From: Deltaproteobacteria bacterium
GTDB taxonomy: Bacteria > Desulfobacterota > RBG-13-43-22
Assembly (NCBI GenBank): GCA_016208255.1
Contig: JACQYK010000276.1
Location: 1 to 52,357 of the forward strand
Reading direction: 5' to 3'
DNA length: 52,357 nucleotides
A model generated the notes under the pieces. That model did no database searches. It was not told where the DNA came from and saw only the letters and a list, made by a program, of their open reading frames with translations. Positions 14,983-25,300 of the stretch are shown piece by piece; the first letter of the stretch is position 1; each line of letters begins with the position of its first letter. The translations under genes and the position numbers were made by a program.

Positions 14983-16881
14983 ATGACCAAATCAAATGCA
15001 TCCTCGGAACAATTATTTAAGTCCACCGATGAAGATTATAAAAGCTTATTCGAACATGTCGGGTGCGGGGTGTATATCAGCACTAAGGAGGGCAAATTTT
15101 TAACGGCCAATCAGGTTTTGTTGGACATGCTGGGATATAAAAGCAGATCGGAATTCCTTTCTATGGATATTACCAATGACCTGTATGTGCGACCCGAGGA
15201 TCGCCGAAAGTTTCGTAAAATGATCGAACGCGACGGACGGGTCATCGACTACGAGGTGGAGTTTAAACGCAAGGTCGGGAGCCCGATCACCGTTTTGCTC
15301 ACCAGTCATGTGCGTTATGATTCCCGGGGAGAAATTCAGGGCTACGAAGGCATCGTCCTGGATCAATCCCAGCGGATCCAAATGGAAGAAAAACTGCAAA
15401 TTTTCCAGGAAGATTTTAAGCGGCTTTTTGAAAATATTCCCGTCGGCGTTTTCGTCAGCACCACGGAAGGCAAGTTTTTAAACGCCAACCAGGCTCTTCT
15501 GGATATGCTGGGCTATGGAGAAAAAGAAGATTTCCTGAAAATCGATATCACCAAAGATTTGTATGTGAACCCTAAAGACCGCCACCGGTTTCGGGAATTA
15601 ATTGAAGGCGAGGGAAGGGTCGTCGACTTCGAAGTGGAATTCAAGCGTAAGGACGGTAGTACCATCCCCATCCTGCTCACCGGCCATGTCCGGCGCGACC
15701 GGAACGGAAAAGTCATCGGATATGAAGGGATCAACGTTGATCTGACCCGGCGAAAACGGATGGAACGGGAACTGCAGGAAGCCTATGATTTCATGAACAA
15801 GATTATTCAAAGCTCACCCAACCCCATTATGGCCACGGAACTCAACGGCAATATCATGATCTGGAACCGGGCCGCCGAAGAAACCCTGGGTTATACGGCC
15901 GCAGAAGTCATCGGTAAAATGGGCATCGACAAAATATACCCGGAGGGCATGGCTCGCAAAGTCATGCAAATGATGCGCAGCAGCGAATACGGCGGTGTCG
16001 GAAGATTAAATTCATTTCCGATGGTCTATGTCCGCCGCGACGGCGAAGTGGTAGAAGGCACGCTGTCGGCCAGAATGCTTTATGACAGCAAGGGCAACGA
16101 GATAGCCTCGGTCGGATCCTTTGTCGATCTCCGTGAGCGGCTGGAGATGGAACGCGCCCTGCGCCGCACCCAGGAACAGCTGCTGCAGTCCGAGAAGTTG
16201 GCGGCCATGGGAAGATTGACTTCACAGATAGCCCATGAGCTGAACAACCCGCTTTATGGAATTATGAACACCCTGGAGCTCTTGAAGACTGAAATTCCGC
16301 TTCAAAGCAAACGCAGAAAAATCCTGGAGATGGCCCATTCGGAGACAATCCGCCTCAGCGATATGCTACGGAAAATGCTTTCATTTTCCAAGCCGGATCA
16401 GGAAGCCCGTCAGCCGGTGGATATTAATTCGGTTTTGGATGAAATCCTGCTGCTTCATGAAAAACAGCTCAGGGAAAACGATATCAAAATTTCCGCGGTC
16501 CTGGCCGAGGGATTGGGGCGGATCCTGGCTTCTAAGAACCAATTGCGGCAGGTGTTTCTCAATCTGATCGCCAATGCCCGGGATGCCATGCCCAAGGGCG
16601 GGACGTTGACGGTGACCACCTCGGGAACTCCTGATGAAATCCTCATTGAAATATCCGACACCGGTATAGGAATCCCCGAGGAAAACATCGGGAAAATTTT
16701 CGACAGTTTTTTTACCACCAAAGATGAAATCAAAGGGGTCGGCCTGGGCCTGTCGGTATGTTACGGGTTCATTAAAGACCACGGCGGCGACATCATGGTG
16801 GACAGCCGGGTCAATTTGGGAACCACCTTTACGATCACGCTGCCGGTAAACAAAAAGCCGGATCCACAAACTACTAACTGA
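14983..16881 (+). CDS. Sensor histidine kinase with three PAS domains
   Basis: About 632 residues without membrane helices, so cytoplasmic. The order is PAS1 (residues about 20-125), PAS2 (135-245), PAS3 (255-375), then HisKA with AHELNNPLYGIMNTLELLKT (phosphoacceptor His near 417) and a HATPase_c domain with NLIANARDAMPKGG, SDTGIGIPEENIGKIFDSFF and GVGLGLSVCYG. PAS1 and PAS2 are near copies of each other (both FExxxxGVxxST-EGKF-ANQ-LLDMLGY), a recent internal duplication. The start at 14983 follows AAAGGA; 14953 is an alternative in frame. The neighbouring HTH-receiver protein (17294) is a plausible partner. Confidence 0.9.
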   Translation: MTKSNASSEQLFKSTDEDYKSLFEHVGCGVYISTKEGKFLTANQVLLDMLGYKSRSEFLSMDITNDLYVRPEDRRKFRKMIERDGRVIDYEVEFKRKVGSPITVLLTSHVRYDSRGEIQGYEGIVLDQSQRIQMEEKLQIFQEDFKRLFENIPVGVFVSTTEGKFLNANQALLDMLGYGEKEDFLKIDITKDLYVNPKDRHRFRELIEGEGRVVDFEVEFKRKDGSTIPILLTGHVRRDRNGKVIGYEGINVDLTRRKRMERELQEAYDFMNKIIQSSPNPIMATELNGNIMIWNRAAEETLGYTAAEVIGKMGIDKIYPEGMARKVMQMMRSSEYGGVGRLNSFPMVYVRRDGEVVEGTLSARMLYDSKGNEIASVGSFVDLRERLEMERALRRTQEQLLQSEKLAAMGRLTSQIAHELNNPLYGIMNTLELLKTEIPLQSKRRKILEMAHSETIRLSDMLRKMLSFSKPDQEARQPVDINSVLDEILLLHEKQLRENDIKISAVLAEGLGRILASKNQLRQVFLNLIANARDAMPKGGTLTVTTSGTPDEILIEISDTGIGIPEENIGKIFDSFFTTKDEIKGVGLGLSVCYGFIKDHGGDIMVDSRVNLGTTFTITLPVNKKPDPQTTN

Positions 16882-17249
16882 CCAATCTGCAATTTTTGAT
16901 AAGCCTTCTCTAATAGTTGGGAACCTACAGTGAATGCCGACACCGGTAAATGCCTCTTTCTTCCCTGGGAGATTCCAATTACCCTGTTGGGCAAGGGAAA
17001 AGCACAATCACAGGCAGGTCACTCCTGTTACCTAACTTCAGCCAAAAATATTTTATTTTACCTCTTTGTTTCTGGCGATTAATAATTAATCTTTATGGAA
17101 TCATGAATAAATTCCCATGATTAATTATTGATTTAAATATAATAACTATAATAAATATATATCTAAACATTTCTTTTTGGGACTTATTTTATATAAGTAT
17201 TTCATCTTACTTTAAATTCATTTTTTTCTTGACAAACATTATCAATAGT
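16882..17249. other. AT-rich intergenic region
   Basis: Contains no supported gene. An AACTATAAT half-site (17144-17152) matches the arms of the inverted repeat over the next promoter and may be an upstream binding site. The 5' 150 bases are mixed in composition with no recognised RNA structure. Confidence 0.4.
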
Positions 17250-17280
17250 AATTATAGTAATTAATAAAATAACTATAATT
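17229..17280 (+). promoter_or_regulatory. Promoter with perfect inverted-repeat operator
   Basis: TTGACA (17229-17234) and TATAGT (17253-17258, spacing 18; TTATAG at 17) drive the 17294 gene. AATTATAGT (17250-17258) and ACTATAATT (17272-17280) form an exact dyad spanning the -10 and start site. Autorepression by the HTH protein is the simplest reading. Confidence 0.65.
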
Positions 17281-17293
17281 AAAGGAGTGGGAT

Positions 17294-17866
17294 ATGGAAG
17301 ACGTCCTAACTGTTTTCAAGGCCAGCCAGTACTGCAATGTTTCTCCCAAAACAATTATCAATTGGATCGAATCGGGTTACATTAAAGCCTATAAAACAGT
17401 AGGCGGTCATCGTCGCATGAAGCGATCGGATCTTGAAGCCTTCATGAAAACCCAGGGGATCCCCCTCCCGGACCAAAAACCGGCCGACACCAAAAAAAGG
17501 ATTCTGGTGGTGGATGACGATCCCATCATAGTCGAGACCATCGTTCAATCCCTAGAAGAAGATGAATTTGATTACGAAGTAATCTCGGCCGCCGATGGAT
17601 TTGAAGCCGGATTGCAGGTTTCTCATTTTTCACCCAACCTGGTCATTCTCGACATTATGATGCCCGATATCAAGGGCTATGAAGTATGCAAAAAAATTAA
17701 AGACAACCCGAACACCAGGGATACCAAGATCATTGTCCTGTCCGCCTACCTGGATGATGAAAAATTCAAAAAAATGAAAGAAAACGGAGCGGATGCCTGC
17801 TTTTCCAAACCGCTGCCCCTGACCCAGTTGAAAGATGAAGTGGCCCGTTTACTGGATCTTCGCTGA
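17294..17866 (+). CDS. MerR/excisionase-type HTH fused to a receiver domain
   Basis: The 190-residue protein starts with a MerR-like helix-turn-helix (ASQYCNVSPKTIINWIESGY, GGHRRMKRSDLEAFM, residues about 10-52) and continues with a receiver domain (RILVVDDDPIIVETIVQSLE; phosphoacceptor near Asp120 in LVILDIMMPD; Lys in FSKPLP). Such proteins are DNA-binding response regulators with the HTH first, the reverse of the usual order. GGAGTG lies before the ATG. It follows the PAS kinase gene and precedes the MetF cluster, so it may control either; the dyad over its own promoter suggests autoregulation. Confidence 0.88.
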   Translation: MEDVLTVFKASQYCNVSPKTIINWIESGYIKAYKTVGGHRRMKRSDLEAFMKTQGIPLPDQKPADTKKRILVVDDDPIIVETIVQSLEEDEFDYEVISAADGFEAGLQVSHFSPNLVILDIMMPDIKGYEVCKKIKDNPNTRDTKIIVLSAYLDDEKFKKMKENGADACFSKPLPLTQLKDEVARLLDLR

Positions 17867-17957
17867 CTCGGACATTTTTTAGGAAATTATTATTTAGCCT
17901 TTGTGGCTTAGTGACTTGGTGGCTAACTATTATTTTTTATCCAATCGGGAGGCCTCT

Positions 17958-18833
17958 ATGAAACTTAAGGAAGCTTTGAATAAAAAGGCTTTTGTCGTCA
18001 CCTCCGAAGTCCAATCGCCGATTGACCAGAAACCGGAAGAACTCGTTCAAAGCCTCAGTCCGGTGCAGGGCCGGCTGGATGGTGTTTCATTAATGGAGGT
18101 GGAATTCGGGGGTGTGGTCGGCGACACCATCAAGACCTGCCAACTGCTGAAAAAAATCCGGATGGAACCGATTTACCAGACCACTACGCGCCTAAAAAAT
18201 CGTCTTCAACTGGAGAAGGATCTGCTCAATGCCCATCAGGCCGGAATTGAAAATCTGTTGGTATTTACCGAGGATTACCGCATTACTGGAGACAGCCTCC
18301 AGGAAATGATGTTTTTTCATGTGGATGCCGGCAAACTGCAGTACGTTCTGGAAAACCTGAAAGAAGGTCATACCCTGGAAGGCGAAGCCCTTAAATCCGG
18401 GACCGAATTCCTGGTGGGGTCAGGCGTGGAATCCGACTGGGGTAAAAATGTACCGGAGCTGGAGCTGAAAGAAATGGAGGAAATGACCCGGATGGGCACC
18501 GGCTACTTCCTGACGACGCCGGTATTTGATCTGGACAAGTTTGCAAAATTCATGCAGCGGACCAACACCTTTGGCCTGCCCGTGATAGCCGAGGTCATGA
18601 TTCTGCGCACGGCCGGTATGGCCCAATTCCTCAACAGGCATCTGAAATCCGGGATGGTCCCGGAGTGGATCGTCCAAAAACTGGCCCGGGCCGGGGATAA
18701 ACAAAAAGCCAGTATCGAAATTTTCTCGGATCTTGTGGCCGGGTTAAAAAATCTTTGCCAGGGAGTCCACATAATCACTATTGGCGCGGAAGAAAAACTG
18801 AAGATTTATCTGGATGCCGCCAAATTGTTATAA
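17958..18833 (+). CDS. MetF-like (methylene-THF reductase family) paralog
   Basis: A 291-residue TIM-barrel protein of the methylenetetrahydrofolate reductase family. It has VVTSEVQSP with the conserved Glu, LMEVEFGGVV, QTTTRLKNRLQLEKDLLNAH, VFTEDYRITGDS, FLTTPVFDLDKFAKFM and GVHIITIGAEEKL. It is clearly related to the MetF at 26157 but many MetF positions differ (for example LTGD is interrupted as FTEDYRITGD and the PxGT segment is absent), so it may not use methylene-THF itself. GGGAGG precedes ATG 17958. It is first in the electron-transfer cluster. Confidence 0.8.
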   Translation: MKLKEALNKKAFVVTSEVQSPIDQKPEELVQSLSPVQGRLDGVSLMEVEFGGVVGDTIKTCQLLKKIRMEPIYQTTTRLKNRLQLEKDLLNAHQAGIENLLVFTEDYRITGDSLQEMMFFHVDAGKLQYVLENLKEGHTLEGEALKSGTEFLVGSGVESDWGKNVPELELKEMEEMTRMGTGYFLTTPVFDLDKFAKFMQRTNTFGLPVIAEVMILRTAGMAQFLNRHLKSGMVPEWIVQKLARAGDKQKASIEIFSDLVAGLKNLCQGVHIITIGAEEKLKIYLDAAKLL

Positions 18834-18918
18834 TACCGGCTGGCCATTGGGCAGAATCGGTGAACCGGCCCAGAGTTATCAGGATTTACCCCGAGAAGGC
18901 TGAGAAGGAGTTTTTCTC

Positions 18919-21585
18919 TTGGAAACCATCACCTTGACGATTAATGGAAGGCGCATCAGCTGCCCCGCGGGAACCAGTATTCTGGAAGCGGCCCAACAAC
19001 TGGGAATCAAAATTCCTCATTTATGCCACCATCCTGAGCTAAAACCCTACGGCGCCTGTCGCCTATGTCTGGTGGAGGACGAAAAAACCGGTCGCCTGAT
19101 GGCCGCTTGTGTCACTCCGGCCGCGGAGAATATGGTCATCCAAACCGCAACCGACCGGATTATCGGTCACCGGCGAAACATCGCCCGCCTTATGATTGCC
19201 GAACATCCGGAATCCTGCCTGATCTGCAGCAAGGGCAACCGCTGTAAACTCAGACAAACGGCCGCCGAACTGGGCCTCGGCCAAACCAATCTCTATCCCC
19301 TGGCCAATTTTAAGCCCCTGGAACAGGCCAATCCCTTTATTATCCGGGATCTGAGCAAGTGCATCCTCTGCGGTAAGTGTATCCGGGGTGACCATGAACT
19401 GGTGGTTGTCGGGGCCATTGATTACAATCAAAGAGGCTTTCGCTCTCGACCGGCCACCGCCCACGAAACCGGGCTGGAGAGGTCAAGCTGTACCTTTTGC
19501 GGAACCTGTGTCTCCCTCTGTCCCACCGGGGCCTTAGCCATCAAAAATACCAGTTACATAGGCAGTCCGGAGCGCGAAAGCGATACGGTCTGCGGTTTTT
19601 GCGGTGTGGGCTGCCTCCTGGCCGTCGGATCGGCCAATGAAAGGATCGTTGAAGTCAATCCGGCCGATCAGCCCCAAAGTGTCAATGGGGCCACTCTCTG
19701 TGTCCGGGGACACTTTGCCCATGACTTTCTAAATTCCCCCAAACGATTGGTCTCCCCTCTGATTCGTCCGGATCGAAATCAGCCGATATCAGAGGCAATT
19801 CCGGTGGACTGGGATGAGGCCCTGGATCTTGTCAGCAAGCGCCTGCAGGAAATCAAAAAAGAAAACGGCCCTCAGAGCATTGCCTTTCTCGGTTCATCCA
19901 AATGCACCAACGAAGAGAATTACCTCTTTCAAAAGCTGGCCCGGGTCGTTGTCGGAACCAATAATATCGACAACGGCGGCTACCTGTCCGGAAATTTTTT
20001 GTTTAAGGTTTTAGATGAGAAGACAGACGGCGGCTGCCGGATCAATCCTCTGAACCGGTTGGAAAACAGCGAAGCCATCCTGGTATTGGGAGCCGATCCG
20101 AATCATTCACTACCCGTTGTCAGCTATTATTTGAAGAGGGCCGCCAGGCGAGGCATCCCCATCGTGGTCGTAGATCCGAGACGAACGGAACTGGTAAACT
20201 TTGCCTCTTTCTGGCTTCGCCCCAGACCGCATTCGGACCTGGATCTGGTCAATGCCCTCACGGCCCTGCTCTACCAGGGTAAAGGCTACGATCCGGAGTA
20301 CATCGACCGGTTTACGGAAGGATTCAGCCTTTTCCGCTACAGTCTGTCTTCTCTCGATCTTGACCGGACCTGCCGGGCTGCCGGGCTGGAGCGGGACAGT
20401 CTGACCCCCGTAGTTGAATTGCTTCGAGGAAAAAAGATCGCCTTTGTCATCGGTCAGGGCCTTTTGCAGCAAAAACAGGGAAATCACACTTTGGGTGCGA
20501 TTCTGAATTTATCCCTGCTGACCGGAAGTCTCGGCACCGACCAAGGCGGAATTTATCTTTTGGCTCATGAAAATAATCAAATCGGGGCCCTGGACATGGG
20601 AACCGTGCCGGATCTGCTCCCTGGACGTCAGGCCGTTCATGATGAAGCGGCTCGCCGAAAGTGGGAAAAACTATGGAAAGTGAAGCTTTCCCCGGACCCG
20701 GGCATGAATATGGTCCGCATGATTGAGGCCGCCGAACAGGGCAGCTTGAAAGCCATGTACATTATGGGGGAAAATCCCCTCCGCTCCCTGCCTCAGCAGG
20801 AAAGGGTCCGAAAGGCCTTGTCCAAATTGGATTTTCTGGTGGTCCAGGATATCATTGCCGGCGAAACGGCTCAAATAGCCGATGTGGTTCTTCCCGGGGC
20901 GCCATTTTCTGAAAAACAGGGTTCGTTTACCAATCTGGAAGGACGAATTCAATCCTTCGATCCGGTGGTTGCCCCGCCGGGTAAGGCCAAGCCCGACTGG
21001 GAGATCCTCGATCTGCTGACCGCTAAAATGAAGCCAGGTGAAAATTACGGAAGCTTGGATAAAATCAGATTGGAGATTGTCAGAAATATACCGGCCTACA
21101 TTGAACTCAGAAGCCTATCACAAGGTTGGATAGTCCAAACCAGTCAAAAAGCTATTTTTAACAAACAGAATCCGGATCTTTTAATGGGCTTTTACCCATT
21201 GGTAACCTCCACCGATGAACCGGAAGAAAACGAGTACCCACTGTTGGCCATTATCGGTTCGGTGCGCTATCATCTGGGAAGCGGAACCCGAACCGCTAAT
21301 TCACCTCGCATCGGTGAATTTACTTTATGCGGACAAATCGAAATCTCGGCCGAAGAAGGGGCCAGGCTCAACATGGCCGATGGGGACAGGGTTCAGGTCC
21401 GTTCCCCTTTCGGGATCGTGCAACGGGCCGTCCAGTTGAAAAAAGAAATCGGTGCGGGCCAGCTTTTTGTGCCCCTGGCAGTGAATTCCAATGAGGCCAT
21501 GAACCTGATTGACCTCACCGATTTGGCCGGCCCAAATTCTCCGGGGTGGAAGACGGTCAGGGTGAAAATAGAAAAAATTGAATAG
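18919..21585 (+). CDS. NuoG/FdhA-like iron-sulfur molybdopterin-type subunit without catalytic Sec/Cys (SfrA-like)
   Basis: TTG 18919, 8 bases after AAGGAG, starts an 888-residue cytoplasmic protein. In order: a 2Fe-2S domain (HLCHHPELKPYGACRLCLVE, residues about 33-52), a His-Cys3 cluster (HPESCLICSKGNRC, about 95), ferredoxin-like clusters (CILCGKCIRG and CTFCGTCVSLCPTGAL), the CGFCGVGC cluster of the molybdopterin fold (about 224) and a full-length molybdopterin oxidoreductase domain. Where formate dehydrogenases have the Mo-binding Sec or Cys (C/U-H-x-S/P), this protein reads GTNNIDNGGYLSG, so it is probably an electron-relay subunit, as in SfrA or NuoG-type partners. The NuoE and NuoF genes follow. 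Confidence 0.85.
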   Translation: METITLTINGRRISCPAGTSILEAAQQLGIKIPHLCHHPELKPYGACRLCLVEDEKTGRLMAACVTPAAENMVIQTATDRIIGHRRNIARLMIAEHPESCLICSKGNRCKLRQTAAELGLGQTNLYPLANFKPLEQANPFIIRDLSKCILCGKCIRGDHELVVVGAIDYNQRGFRSRPATAHETGLERSSCTFCGTCVSLCPTGALAIKNTSYIGSPERESDTVCGFCGVGCLLAVGSANERIVEVNPADQPQSVNGATLCVRGHFAHDFLNSPKRLVSPLIRPDRNQPISEAIPVDWDEALDLVSKRLQEIKKENGPQSIAFLGSSKCTNEENYLFQKLARVVVGTNNIDNGGYLSGNFLFKVLDEKTDGGCRINPLNRLENSEAILVLGADPNHSLPVVSYYLKRAARRGIPIVVVDPRRTELVNFASFWLRPRPHSDLDLVNALTALLYQGKGYDPEYIDRFTEGFSLFRYSLSSLDLDRTCRAAGLERDSLTPVVELLRGKKIAFVIGQGLLQQKQGNHTLGAILNLSLLTGSLGTDQGGIYLLAHENNQIGALDMGTVPDLLPGRQAVHDEAARRKWEKLWKVKLSPDPGMNMVRMIEAAEQGSLKAMYIMGENPLRSLPQQERVRKALSKLDFLVVQDIIAGETAQIADVVLPGAPFSEKQGSFTNLEGRIQSFDPVVAPPGKAKPDWEILDLLTAKMKPGENYGSLDKIRLEIVRNIPAYIELRSLSQGWIVQTSQKAIFNKQNPDLLMGFYPLVTSTDEPEENEYPLLAIIGSVRYHLGSGTRTANSPRIGEFTLCGQIEISAEEGARLNMADGDRVQVRSPFGIVQRAVQLKKEIGAGQLFVPLAVNSNEAMNLIDLTDLAGPNSPGWKTVRVKIEKIE

Positions 21586-21594
21586 GGATCCATT

Positions 21595-21791
21595 TTGATG
21601 AAATCGTAAAAAATCGCCCAAGGCCCATTGGCGTCATTCCCGTGGAAACGGGAATCCAGTTTTTTTAGTTAGTTAAGACTGATCTGGATTCCCGCCTGCG
21701 CGGGAATGACGGCTTCCAACGAATTTCCTGGAAGTTAGTTCATTATACAGCGCCGTTATGCGGCGTCTAATAGCTTTTTACGAACCGTCAA
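21595..21791. repeat. MITE-like dispersed repeat, copy D
   Basis: Ends TTGATGAAATCGTAAAAAATC and TTTTTACGAACCGTCAA are inverted repeats. The core GTCATTCCCGTG ... GGGAATCCAG ... CTGGATTCCCG ... GGGAATGACG fills the middle, and a further CGCCG-TTATG-CGGCG hairpin lies near the right end. It is inserted inside the apparent operon between the SfrA-like gene and nuoE. Confidence 0.8.
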
Positions 21792-21837
21792 TTTTGAGAT
21801 GAACTTATTCTTGAATCTTGACACCGGAGCCACCCCT

Positions 21838-22329
21838 ATGAATGATCCAAAAATTGATTTTGAAAAGCTCGAGTCCATCATTGCCCGGCACCAAGGAGAA
21901 AAGTGGGGACTGATCCCCCTGCTCCAGGAAGTTCAGGAAGCCTTCGGCTATATCCCGCCGGAATCCATCGAATCGATTGCCGAAGGAATGAAACTGTTCC
22001 CTTCCCGAGTTCAGGGAGTGGTCACCTTTTATTCCGGATTCTCCATGAAACCCAAAGGCAAATATGTGCTGAAGGTTTGCCGGGGGACCGCCTGCCATGT
22101 GAAAGGGAGCCGAAGCATTCTGAAAATGATGCAAAAGGAGCTCGATCTGAAAGAAGGTCAAACCTCCGAGGACAATCGATTCACCCTGGAAACGGTCGCC
22201 TGCCTCGGTGCCTGTTTTTTAGCCCCCACCATGTTGGTGAATCAGACCTATTTCGGCAAATTGGCCCCGGCCAAGGTTACCAGCATCCTGGATGAATACC
22301 AAAAGGATCAGAAGGAAAAAAAGAAATAA
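21838..22329 (+). CDS. NuoE-like [2Fe-2S] subunit
   Basis: This 163-residue protein is of the NADH dehydrogenase 24-kDa type. The N-terminal helical part (LIPLLQEVQEAFGYIPPESI) is followed by the thioredoxin-like cluster domain with CRGTACHVKGS and CLGACFLAP, giving the four Cys ligands in the C-x4-C ... C-x3-C pattern. In HydABC, FdhABC and Stn-type complexes this subunit takes electrons from the FMN of NuoF. ATG 21838 is preceded by GGAG; its stop overlaps the start of the NuoF-GltD gene by one base (TAATG), so they are co-translated. Confidence 0.92.
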   Translation: MNDPKIDFEKLESIIARHQGEKWGLIPLLQEVQEAFGYIPPESIESIAEGMKLFPSRVQGVVTFYSGFSMKPKGKYVLKVCRGTACHVKGSRSILKMMQKELDLKEGQTSEDNRFTLETVACLGACFLAPTMLVNQTYFGKLAPAKVTSILDEYQKDQKEKKK

Positions 22330-25300
22330 TGGAAAAACTCCAATCCATCGGTCAAATGGAATGGCTTCGAACCAAAGTCCTGGCCCGGGCGGCCGAAAGC
22401 AAATCGGTCGTCCAGGTCTGCATGACCGGTTGCCGGGCCCATGGGGCTGCAGCGGTCAGAGCGGCCCTGGCCGAAGAGGTGGAAAGGCAGGGACTCGGCA
22501 AGCAGGTTGAAGTCCGTTCCACGGGCTGTCACGGATTCTGCGCCAAGGCCCCGGTCATTGCCATCGAACCTCTGGGTATTCAATATCAGGAGGTCAATCC
22601 GGAGGACGCGGTTGAAATCGTGGCCGAGACCCTGAAACGAAACCGGCTTATCGATCGTCTGGTCTATCATGAACCCGGCGGCGGTCTGCCGGTTTACTAC
22701 AAGAATCAAATTCCCTTTTATCAAAAACAGGAAAAACGCGTGCTGGCCCGATGCGGACAAATTGATCCCACCCGGATCGAACATTATCTGGCCGCCGGCG
22801 GATACCGGGCCCTGGCCAAGGCGCTTTCAAAAATGTCGCCGGAAGAAGTTATTGCCGAAGTCACCGCCGCCAGGCTCAGGGGCCGCGGGGGCGCGGGCTT
22901 TCCCACCGGAACAAAATGGAAGTTTACCCGGGGGGCCGCCGGCCGGCCGAAATATATTGTCTGTAATGCCGACGAAGGCGATCCCGGCGCCTTCATGGAC
23001 CGGGCTGTGCTGGAAGGCGATCCCCACTCCGTTCTGGAAGGCATGTTGATCGGAGCCTATGCCATTGGCGCTGAAAAGGGGATTATTTATGTGCGTGAAG
23101 AATACCCCATAGCCATCGAGCATCTGAATATTGCCCTGGAGCAAGCCGCCGGACTGGGGCTGCTGGGTGAAAATATCCTGGGAACCGGGTTTAATTTTGA
23201 GGTCTCCCTGAAGAAAGGGGCCGGCGCCTTTGTTTGCGGGGAAGAGACGGCCTTGATCGCCTCGATTGAAGGCCGCCGCGGCATGCCCAGTCCGCGCCCG
23301 CCCTTCCCGGCGGTCTCCGGAATCGATCAAAAACCGACCAACATCAACAATGTGGAGACCTGGGCCAATATCCCCCTTATCATCGACAACGGCGCCAAAT
23401 GGTACGGCCAGATGGGTACGGAAAACAGCAGGGGGACCAAAATTTTTTCACTGGCCGGCAAGGTAAACAACACCGGCCTGGTGGAAGTTCCCATCGGGAC
23501 CACCATCAAAGAGGTTGTTTTTGACATCGGCGGGGGGATCCCTATGGGGCGGGTCTTCAAAGCCGTGCAAATGGGGGGGCCTTCCGGGGGATGTGTGCCC
23601 GCTCAGTATATAAACCTGCCCATCGATTACGATACCCTGCAGCGGATCGGCGCCATTATGGGATCCGGCGGCATGGTGGTCATGGATGAAAACAACTGTA
23701 TGGTGGAGATCGCCCGTTTTTTCCTGAGTTTCACCCAGTCGGAATCCTGCGGCAAATGCACCCCCTGCCGCCTCGGCACCACCGAACTGCTCGAAATCCT
23801 CACCCGCATTACCCAGGGCCGGGGGCAGATAAAGGATCTGGAAACCATCAAGGACCTCGGTCAGACCATCACCGCCGCCTCTCTTTGCGGACTGGGGCAG
23901 ACCTGCGCCAAACCGGCCCTGTCCACGCTGAACTTTTTTCTCAAGGAATATGAAGACCATATTCTGGAACGGCGTTGTGCCGGCGCCACCTGCGAGGCCA
24001 TGGTCATCTCTGCCTGTCAGCATGCCTGTCCGGCCGGTATCGATGTGCCCAACTATGTAGCCGCCATCGCCGAAGGCGACTACGAAAAGGCCGTGGAAAT
24101 TATTCGGGAAAGAAACCCTTTCCCGGCGGTTTGCGGCCGGATCTGTATCCATCCCTGTGAATATAAATGCCGCCGGGGCGAGCTGGACGCCCCGGTGGCC
24201 ATCCGCGCTTTGAAGCGCTTTGCCTCGGAATGGTATTTTCAAAACATCGGCTCCAAACGAGATCCCTTTCCGGTAACCCAAAAAGCGAAAGTGGCGGTGG
24301 TCGGAGCCGGGCCCGCCGGACTGACCTGCGCCTATTTTCTGGCCAAGATGGGCTATAAAGTCAGTGTTTATGAAGCACAGCCGGTCGGCGGCGGTATGCT
24401 CGGCATTGCCGTTCCGGAATTTCGTTTGCCCCGGGCGGTCATCGAGCAGGAAATCGATTACATCAATAATTGCGGGGTCGATATTTTCTATGATGCCCCC
24501 ATTGACGCCAACCATACGGTCAACGATCTTTTAGCCGAGGGTTTTGCCGCTGTTTTCGTTGCGGCTGGCGCCCAGGCCAGCATGCGGACCGGGATCCCCG
24601 GGGAAGCGGATGACCTGGAGGGTTTATATTACGGGTTAAAATTTTTAACCGATGTCAGAACCGGCGCGGACCTTAAACTGAAAGGCAAAGTCATTGTCAT
24701 CGGTGGAGGGAATGTCGCTATTGACGCCGCCAGGACCGCCCTGCGAATCGGGGCCGATGAGGTTCATATATTCTATCGCCGGACCCGGGAAGAAATGCCG
24801 GCCTGGGCCAAGGACATTGAAGAGGCCCTGGAGGAAGGCATTATTTTGAATCCGCTTTGGGCCCCCAAAAGGATCATCCAGGAAGGCGGGCGGGTGACGG
24901 GTATGGAGTTTGTCCGCAGCCGGACGGTCTATGATGCCGACGGTCAGGCCCATCTGGGCCTCGACGATGAAACCATTCAGACCGTCGCGGCGGAAGCCGT
25001 GATCATAGCCGTTGGCCAGGCGCCCGATGTTGCCTTTTTGTCCAAGGACCGGCAGATTGAAAGGACCTTATGGGGCAGCCTGGAAGTCGACCGAAATAAG
25101 CTGGCCACCAACATTCCCGGCATTTTCTCCGGTGGAGACTTTATCACCGGCCCCAGCACGGCCATCCAGGCCATTGCCTCAGGCCGGAGAGCGGCCCTGG
25201 CCATTCACCAATACCTGAAAGGCCATGCCGGCCGAGTGGAAATAGTCGATGAAAAAACAGCCACCCCGGTGGCCGCGGGTCTGGCTTTGGAAGATGAGAC

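Noticed and set aside
18919-21585. Formate dehydrogenase catalytic subunit
   Set aside because: The Mo-binding Sec/Cys site is replaced by NGGYLSG and the gene is paired with NuoE/NuoF-GltD, so an electron-relay role is preferred.
22308-24515. Long open frames on the minus strand opposite nuoEF
   Set aside because: They mirror the GC-rich third positions of the plus-strand genes and show no recognisable domains; the plus-strand proteins match known families end to end.
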